Positions 44,389-48,836 of a stretch of 48,836 nt of DNA are shown piece after piece. Source of the stretch: Rhodocyclus purpureus (GTDB taxonomy: Bacteria > Pseudomonadota > Gammaproteobacteria > Burkholderiales > Rhodocyclaceae); assembly GCF_016653115.1 (NCBI RefSeq), contig NZ_NHRX01000058.1, positions 1 through 48,836 of the forward strand, in the 5' to 3' direction. The position numbers and the translations under genes were made by a program. Numbering within the stretch: position 1 is the first letter of the stretch; each line of letters begins with the position of its first letter. The notes beneath the pieces were generated by a model. That model did no database searches. It was not told the origin of the DNA and saw only the letters and a list, made by a program, of their open reading frames with translations.

Positions 44389-46677
44389 TTGGTCGAGGCA
44401 GCGAGCGCCCGCCACCTCCGCCTCATCGGGCGCGTCCAGGGTGTCGGTTTCCGCCCCTTCGTGCTCAGGCTGGCGCTCGCGCACGGGCTGCACGGCTGGG
44501 TGCGCAACCTGGGCGGAGAGGTAGACATCCACGTCGAGGGCGCGGCCGAGTCGATCGATCAGTTCGTCGACGCACTGACGCGCGAGGCGCCACCGCTCGC
44601 CCAGCCCGGCCCCGTGCAGGCGTCCGCTGCCGAGTTCCATGCTTACGCGGATTTCCGGATCGTCGACAGCGAAGCTGGCGTCACCGCGCTCCCAAGTGTC
44701 GCGCCCGACCATTTCGTCTGCGCGGACTGCCTCGCCGAGATGGCCGACCCCGGGGCGCGGCGCTACCGCTACCCCTTCACCAACTGTACCCAGTGCGGCC
44801 CGCGCTACACGATCATCGACCGCCTGCCCTACGACCGGCCGCACACGGCGATGGCCGGATTCACACTGTGCGCCGATTGCCGCGCCGAGTACGAAAACCC
44901 GGCCGACCGGCGTTTCCACGCGCAACCGCTGGCCTGCCCCCGCTGTGGCCCGCGGCTTGAGTTCCGCCGGCCGGGAACGGAGCCAGTCCGCGGCAACGAG
45001 GAGGCGCTCGCCGCCTGCATCGCCAGCCTGCGTGCAGGGCTGATCGTCGCGGTCAAGGGGATCGGCGGCTACCACCTGCTCTGCGACGCGTCTTCCGACG
45101 CTGCGGTGAAAAGCCTGCGCGCGCGCAAGCAGCGGCCGGCGAAGCCGCTCGCCGTTCTGCTCAGCGAAGGCCTGCTTGCTGCAGGAAGGATCGCGCAGCC
45201 CGACGCCGGCGAACTCACGCTGCTGAAGGATCCGCAGCGCCCGATCGTGCTGACGAAGCTGTCCGCGGGCAGCCTGCCGCTCGCCACAGCCATCGCCCCC
45301 GGACTCGACGAGGTCGGGCTGATGCTGCCCTACTCGCCGCTGCACCACCTGCTGCTCGAAGGCTTCGCCGGCCCCCTGGTCGCGACCTCGGCCAACCTCT
45401 CCGGCGAGCCGGTGCTGACCGACGCCGAAGAAGTCGAGCATCGCCTCGGGAAGGTCGCCGACGCCTTCGTGCATCACGACCGGCCGATCCGCCGCCCCGC
45501 CGACGACCCGGTCTTCCGCGTCATCGCCGGCGCGCCGCGGCCACTGCGCCTGGGCCGCGGCAACGCGCCGCGCGAACTGAAGCTGCTTGAGCCGGTCCCG
45601 CGTCCGCTACTCGCCGTCGGCGCCGACCTCAAGAACACGATCGCGCTCGCCAGCGGCGACCGCGTGATCGTCTCGCCGCACCAGGGCGACCTCGCCTCCC
45701 CGCGCAGCCTCGAAGTCTTCGCGCAGGTGATCGACGACCTCTGCCGGCTCCACGCGGTCGTACCCGAAGTGCTCGTCTGCGATGCGCATCCGGGCTATTT
45801 CTCGACGCGCTGGGCGCGCGCACGCGGCCTGCCGCTGCTGCAGGTCCTGCACCACCACGCGCACGCATCCGCGGCGTACGCTGAAAATGGTGAGCCGATG
45901 GGGCCGTTGCTGGTGTTCGCCTGGGACGGGCTCGGCTGGGGTGGGGACGGGACGCTGTGGGGTGGCGAGGCCTTGCTCGGCGCTCCGGGAGGGTGGCGAA
46001 GGGTGGCCAGCCTGCGCCCGTTCCGCCTGATCGGCGGCGACCGCGCCAGCCGCGACCCGTGGCGCTGCGCGCTGTCGCTCTGCCTGGAAACGCAAGCCGA
46101 CTGGCGGGGTCGCCCCGCGGCGAGCGGGCTGGCCGCCCAGGCCTGGGAAAAACGGATCAACAGCCCACTCACCACTTCCGTCGGCAGACTGTTCGACGCG
46201 GCGGCAGCCTTGATCGGCGTCACCAACGAGCAAAGCTACGAGGGCGAAGCGGCGATGCGCCTGGAGGCTCTGGCCGCCGACGCGAGCGAGGCCAACGAGG
46301 AAACCGACGGCGCCGCGCTGCCGCTCTACCGCGACCAAGGACTCTGGCGCGCCGACTGGTCGGCACTGCTGCCGCAACTGCTGAACGAAGAACGCCCGCC
46401 CCGGCAGCGCGCCGCCCAATTCCACGCCGTCCTCGCCGCGACCCTGTGCGCACAGGCGCGACGGATCCGCGAAGAAAGCGGCGTCGCCCGCGTCGGGCTG
46501 GCCGGCGGGGTGTTCCAGAACCGCCGGCTGACGGAACTGGCAATGCGCTGGCTGCGGCAGGACGGCTTCACGGTCTTCCTGCCGCAACGGCTGCCGGTCA
46601 ACGACGCGGCGATCGCCTTCGGCCAGATCGTCGAAGCGCAGGCGCTGCTCGCGTCAGCGCCGGCAGCGGGCGTTTAG
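44389..46677 (+). CDS. hypF: Carbamoyltransferase HypF
   Basis: A 762-residue multidomain enzyme. Acylphosphatase domain with GRVQGVGFRPFV (14-25); two zinc fingers with CADC...CTQC and CADC...CPRC (about 107-186); YrdC-like domain (about 200-385, KGIGGYHLLCDA and SANLSGEP); Kae1-like carbamoyltransferase domain (about 400-760, HHHAHASAAY, FAWDGLGWGGDGTLWGGE and LAGGVFQNRRL). It uses carbamoyl phosphate and ATP to carbamoylate HypE, the source of cyanide ligands. The start is TTG at 44389 with GGAG eight bases upstream; no better ATG or GTG is near. The length is typical. Confidence 0.95.
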   Translation: MVEAASARHLRLIGRVQGVGFRPFVLRLALAHGLHGWVRNLGGEVDIHVEGAAESIDQFVDALTREAPPLAQPGPVQASAAEFHAYADFRIVDSEAGVTALPSVAPDHFVCADCLAEMADPGARRYRYPFTNCTQCGPRYTIIDRLPYDRPHTAMAGFTLCADCRAEYENPADRRFHAQPLACPRCGPRLEFRRPGTEPVRGNEEALAACIASLRAGLIVAVKGIGGYHLLCDASSDAAVKSLRARKQRPAKPLAVLLSEGLLAAGRIAQPDAGELTLLKDPQRPIVLTKLSAGSLPLATAIAPGLDEVGLMLPYSPLHHLLLEGFAGPLVATSANLSGEPVLTDAEEVEHRLGKVADAFVHHDRPIRRPADDPVFRVIAGAPRPLRLGRGNAPRELKLLEPVPRPLLAVGADLKNTIALASGDRVIVSPHQGDLASPRSLEVFAQVIDDLCRLHAVVPEVLVCDAHPGYFSTRWARARGLPLLQVLHHHAHASAAYAENGEPMGPLLVFAWDGLGWGGDGTLWGGEALLGAPGGWRRVASLRPFRLIGGDRASRDPWRCALSLCLETQADWRGRPAASGLAAQAWEKRINSPLTTSVGRLFDAAAALIGVTNEQSYEGEAAMRLEALAADASEANEETDGAALPLYRDQGLWRADWSALLPQLLNEERPPRQRAAQFHAVLAATLCAQARRIREESGVARVGLAGGVFQNRRLTELAMRWLRQDGFTVFLPQRLPVNDAAIAFGQIVEAQALLASAPAAGV

Positions 46678-46739
46678 AATGTGCCGGAGCGGACGCCTCG
46701 CGCGGCCGTCGCCCTCTCACCCTTCGAAGCCGATCCGCC

Positions 46740-47834
46740 ATGTCCGATTCCGTGCCCGATTCCGTGCCCGATTCCGTACCCGACTCCCTGCCCGACTCCA
46801 TGAGTGATGCCGTCACCGACTCCCCGTTCCCGCCCGGCGCGCGCATCTCTCTGGCGCACGGCAACGGCGGCCGCCTGATGCGCGAGCTGATCGACGGGCT
46901 GTTTGCGCGCATCCTCGGCACGGGCATCGACACCCGCGTCGACGCCGCAGCGATCCCCAGCGATCCCGCCGGCGGCGAGTGGATGATCACCACCGACGGC
47001 TTCACCGTCGAGCCGCTGGAGTTTCCCGGCGGCGACATCGGCAGCCTGGCGGTGCATGGGACGGTCAACGACCTCGCCGTCTCCGGTGCGCGTCCGCGCT
47101 GGCTGAGCCTGAACGTCTTCGTCGAGGAAGGGCTGGAAATCGCGCTGCTCGAACGCGTGATCCGCTCGATCGCGCGCGCCTCTGCCGAAGCGGGGGTCGG
47201 CATCCTCGCCGGCGACACCAAGGTCGTCCGCCGCGGCCAGGGCGGCGGCATCTACCTGGCGACCACCGGCATCGGCACGCGCGTCGCGCCGATGCCGCTA
47301 GGCCTCGACCGCATCAAACTCGGTGACCAAGTGCTCGTCAGCGGCAGCGTCGGCGACCACGGCGCCGCGGTGATGCTGGCGCGCGAACAGTTCGGGATCT
47401 CCGGAGAATTGAGGTCCGACGCCGCCTGCGTGCTGCCGGTCACCGACATCCTGGTCGGACAGTCCGGACTGCGCTTCATGCGCGACCCGACCCGCGGCGG
47501 GCTGGCCACCGTCGCCCACGACATCGCGAGCGTCACGGGCGCCGGCGTGCGCCTCTTCGAGGAAAGTATCCCGGTGCGCGCGCCGGTCGCCGGCGTCTGC
47601 GAGATCCTCGGCTACGACCCGCTCTACCTCGCCTGCGAAGGCCGGGTCGTCGCCGTCCTCGACCCGGATTCGGCGCAGCCGGCGCTCGCCGCCCTGCACG
47701 CCGCCGGCTTCAGCGACGCCCGCATCGTCGGCGTGGTCGAGGCGCTCGCCGGGCGCGTGGTCCTGCAAACCCCGCTCGGCGGCGAACGCATCCTGCCCGA
47801 ACTCGAGGACGACCCCTTGCCGCGGATTTGCTGA
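46740..47834 (+). CDS. hypE: Hydrogenase maturation protein HypE with repetitive N-terminus
   Basis: A 364-residue PurM-like protein that dehydrates the thiocarbamate on its C-terminal cysteine to thiocyanate. The conserved part begins at about residue 36 (ISLAHGNGGRLMRELI) and contains VNDLAVSGARP, GDTKVVRRGQGG and MRDPTRGGLATV, ending in the required PRIC. The first ~28 residues are an unusual SDSVPDSVPDSVPDSLPDS run, encoded by 12-bp tandem repeats. An in-frame ATG at 46800 (MSDAVTDSPF) could be the real start, since no strong SD precedes 46740. It is 62 bp from hypF. Confidence 0.93.
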   Translation: MSDSVPDSVPDSVPDSLPDSMSDAVTDSPFPPGARISLAHGNGGRLMRELIDGLFARILGTGIDTRVDAAAIPSDPAGGEWMITTDGFTVEPLEFPGGDIGSLAVHGTVNDLAVSGARPRWLSLNVFVEEGLEIALLERVIRSIARASAEAGVGILAGDTKVVRRGQGGGIYLATTGIGTRVAPMPLGLDRIKLGDQVLVSGSVGDHGAAVMLAREQFGISGELRSDAACVLPVTDILVGQSGLRFMRDPTRGGLATVAHDIASVTGAGVRLFEESIPVRAPVAGVCEILGYDPLYLACEGRVVAVLDPDSAQPALAALHAAGFSDARIVGVVEALAGRVVLQTPLGGERILPELEDDPLPRIC

Positions 47835-47950
47835 GGCAGGATCAGCCTCAGGGGGACGTTCGTCATCCTGTGCCTGATCTGCGTCCCCGGAATAGAAGTA
47901 TTCCAGGAGTGCATGGAGAGGGGCTGAGAGCGTAACCGTCAAACGGCACT

Positions 47951-48003
47951 GAGACAGAAGAACGGACTCGATTGCCACGGCGCTGCGCGCCTCGCAATGA
48001 CGC
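47951..48003. repeat. Dispersed copy of the palindromic repeat
   Basis: A single direct-form element with its left flank, matching the versions at 530-580 and 21462-21514. It is the only copy in this gap. Confidence 0.87.
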
Positions 48004-48113
48004 CGCTGTGCATCGATTGGCCGCGCTTACTTTCTCCCGAAAACCGTGGTCTGTACTCCCATTGGCGTCGGGTCAGCGCAGCGTCACCCGACAGCGGCGC
48101 CGGAAGATCAAGG

Positions 48114-48144
48114 TTCATCGCGCCTCAGGGGAAGGCGCGATGAA
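48114..48144 (-). terminator. 12-bp hairpin after the TolC-like gene
   Basis: TTCATCGCGCCT and AGGCGCGATGAA are perfect 12-bp arms with a 7-base loop, six bases after the stop codon on the minus strand. The following CCTTGATCTT is only weakly T-rich. Confidence 0.65.
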
Positions 48145-48150
48145 GCGAAA

Positions 48151-48836
48151 TCAACGCTCGAACAAGCCGTTCACCCGCTGCAGGTCTTCCTCGGCGAGCG
48201 TGCCGACCGCGGCCTTCAGGCGCAGTTGCGCGAGCAGGGTGTCGAAGCGTGCGCGCGCAAGATCGCGGCGGGTCAGGTACACCTGCTGCTCGGCGTTGAG
48301 CACGTCGATGTTGATGCGCACGCCGACCTCGTAGCCGAGCTTGTTCGATTCGAGCGCGCTCTTCGACGAAACCAGCGCCGCTTCGAGCGCACTGACCTGG
48401 GCGATGCCGTTGACCACGCCGAGGTAGGACTGGCGCGCCGAGAGCGCCGCGCTGCGGCGCGCGTTGTCGAGCGCGGCCAGCGCCGCGTCGCGGTTGGCGG
48501 CAGCTTCGCGCGTCTTCGAATTGACGAGTCCGCCCTGAAAGATCGGGATGTTGAGCTGCAGTCCGGCCTGGCGCACCGTCGATTCGAAGCGGTTGGCGCC
48601 GAACTGCGTCTGCCCGGCGTTGTTCTGCGTGTACGCGGCGACCGCGTCGAGCGTCGGGTAGTGGCCGGCGCGGTTGCGCTCGACCTCGCGCGCGGCGACT
48701 TCGGCAGCAGCCTGCTGCGCCTGCACCGTCGGGCTGCCCTGCTCGGCGGCAGCGACCCAGTCGGCAAGCGCCGCCGGCTGCGGCGGGCTGAGCGTCGCGT
48801 CGGCACGCAGGCGGTTCAGTTCGCCGGGGTCCTTGC
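48151..48836 (-). CDS. TolC-family outer-membrane efflux protein (C-terminal part)
   Basis: The frame is open from the window edge to the stop at 48151, so about 228 C-terminal residues are visible and the N-terminus lies outside. The sequence shows the TolC helical-hairpin repeat: YPTLDAVAAYTQNNAGQTQF, LQLNIPIFQGGLVNSKTREA, and KLGYEVGVRINIDVLNAEQQ with VYLTRRDLARARFDTLLAQL. These are strong signatures of TolC itself rather than of NodT-type factors. The family forms a trimeric channel for type I secretion and drug efflux. An internal GTG at 48726 is not the start. Not enough is visible to assign a transport partner. Confidence 0.92.
   Translation of the reverse strand, partial: KDPGELNRLRADATLSPPQPAALADWVAAAEQGSPTVQAQQAAAEVAAREVERNRAGHYPTLDAVAAYTQNNAGQTQFGANRFESTVRQAGLQLNIPIFQGGLVNSKTREAAANRDAALAALDNARRSAALSARQSYLGVVNGIAQVSALEAALVSSKSALESNKLGYEVGVRINIDVLNAEQQVYLTRRDLARARFDTLLAQLRLKAAVGTLAEEDLQRVNGLFER

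Larger units (their letters stand above)
47835..48150. other. Convergent gap with a dispersed repeat copy
   Basis: No gene is supported between hypE and the TolC-like gene. GGAATA-GAAG-TATTCC at 47889-47904 forms a small perfect hairpin after hypE. The stretch 47951-48003 is another copy of the 1-580 repeat family, with the flank GAGACAGAAGAACGGACTCG and the core TTGCCACGGCGCTGCGCGCC followed by TCGCAATGAC. The rest is featureless apart from the hairpin at 48114-48144. Confidence 0.7.

Noticed and set aside
47911-47935. TPP-riboswitch-like string (GGGGCTGAGAG)
   Set aside because: Only the CTGAGA core matches; the second conserved half is absent and no thiamine gene follows.

Overview
The window is high-GC chromosomal DNA from a Gram-negative bacterium, most probably a betaproteobacterium of the Rhodocyclales ('Candidatus Accumulibacter'-like). 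This placement is inferred from several gene orders typical of that class: mutM / TPR protein-lolB-ispE-tRNA-Gln-prs-rplY-pth-ychF; M16-M16-rsmD-coaD-fdx beside ftsY-ftsE-ftsX-rpoH; tlpA-aroQ-accB-accC-prmA. The lipid A-core genes, LolB and a TolC-type protein show an outer membrane. No phage, transposase, CRISPR array or rRNA was found.

Layout. 1-711: about three tandem copies of a 184-bp palindrome-rich repeat, then a short AT-rich patch. 712-5273 (minus): gluQ, tightly bracketed by a 27-bp inverted repeat, and a 1132-residue CHASE-PAS-PAS hybrid histidine kinase. 5731-5976: a small XRE-type regulator. 6143-13223 (minus): ychF, pth, rplY, prs, tRNA-Gln(UUG), ispE, lolB and a TPR protein, with a clear terminator between rplY and pth. 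13435-18443: mutM (plus) facing ferredoxin, coaD, rsmD and a pair of M16 peptidase homologues (minus). 18679-22517: ftsY-ftsE-ftsX with ATGA overlaps, a second repeat cluster, a CIRCE operator and rpoH. 22539-23900: mpl (minus). 24099-31125: a nucleotidyltransferase-like protein and tlpA, aroQ-accB-accC-prmA-zinc-ribbon protein, a PfkB kinase and a glycine-zipper lipoprotein. 31336-32999: olsB and olsA for ornithine lipid. 33054-39293 (minus): an envelope sugar operon (glycosyltransferase, UDP-glucuronate 4-epimerase, rfbB, rfbD, rfbA, rfbC) ending in apaH. 39349-47834 (plus): waaC and waaA, followed after 13 bp by the NiFe-hydrogenase maturation genes hypC-A-B-D-F-E. 48151 to the end (minus): a TolC-family protein cut by the window edge.

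Functional themes. Much of the window builds or maintains the envelope: peptidoglycan recycling (mpl), lipoprotein sorting (lolB), isoprenoid precursors (ispE), fatty acids (accBC), ornithine lipid (olsBA), dTDP-rhamnose and uronic acid supply (rfb, epimerase), Kdo and heptose transfer (waaA, waaC), efflux or secretion (tolC) and division (ftsEX). A second group serves translation and stress: gluQ, tRNA-Gln, pth, rplY, ychF, prmA, rpoH. The hyp set implies a NiFe hydrogenase whose structural genes lie outside the window.

The least ordinary features are not new protein families but DNA structure: the exact bracketing of gluQ by inverted repeats that include its ribosome-binding site, the 184-bp palindromic array with dispersed relatives, a second palindrome family found at two convergent gene junctions, the CIRCE site on rpoH, a C8 tract at the start of an LPS-type glycosyltransferase, and the waaA-hyp junction. 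I found no convincing wholly novel multi-gene system. Gene starts were chosen by family alignment and Shine-Dalgarno (SD) sites; -10 boxes without a good -35 are given low confidence.
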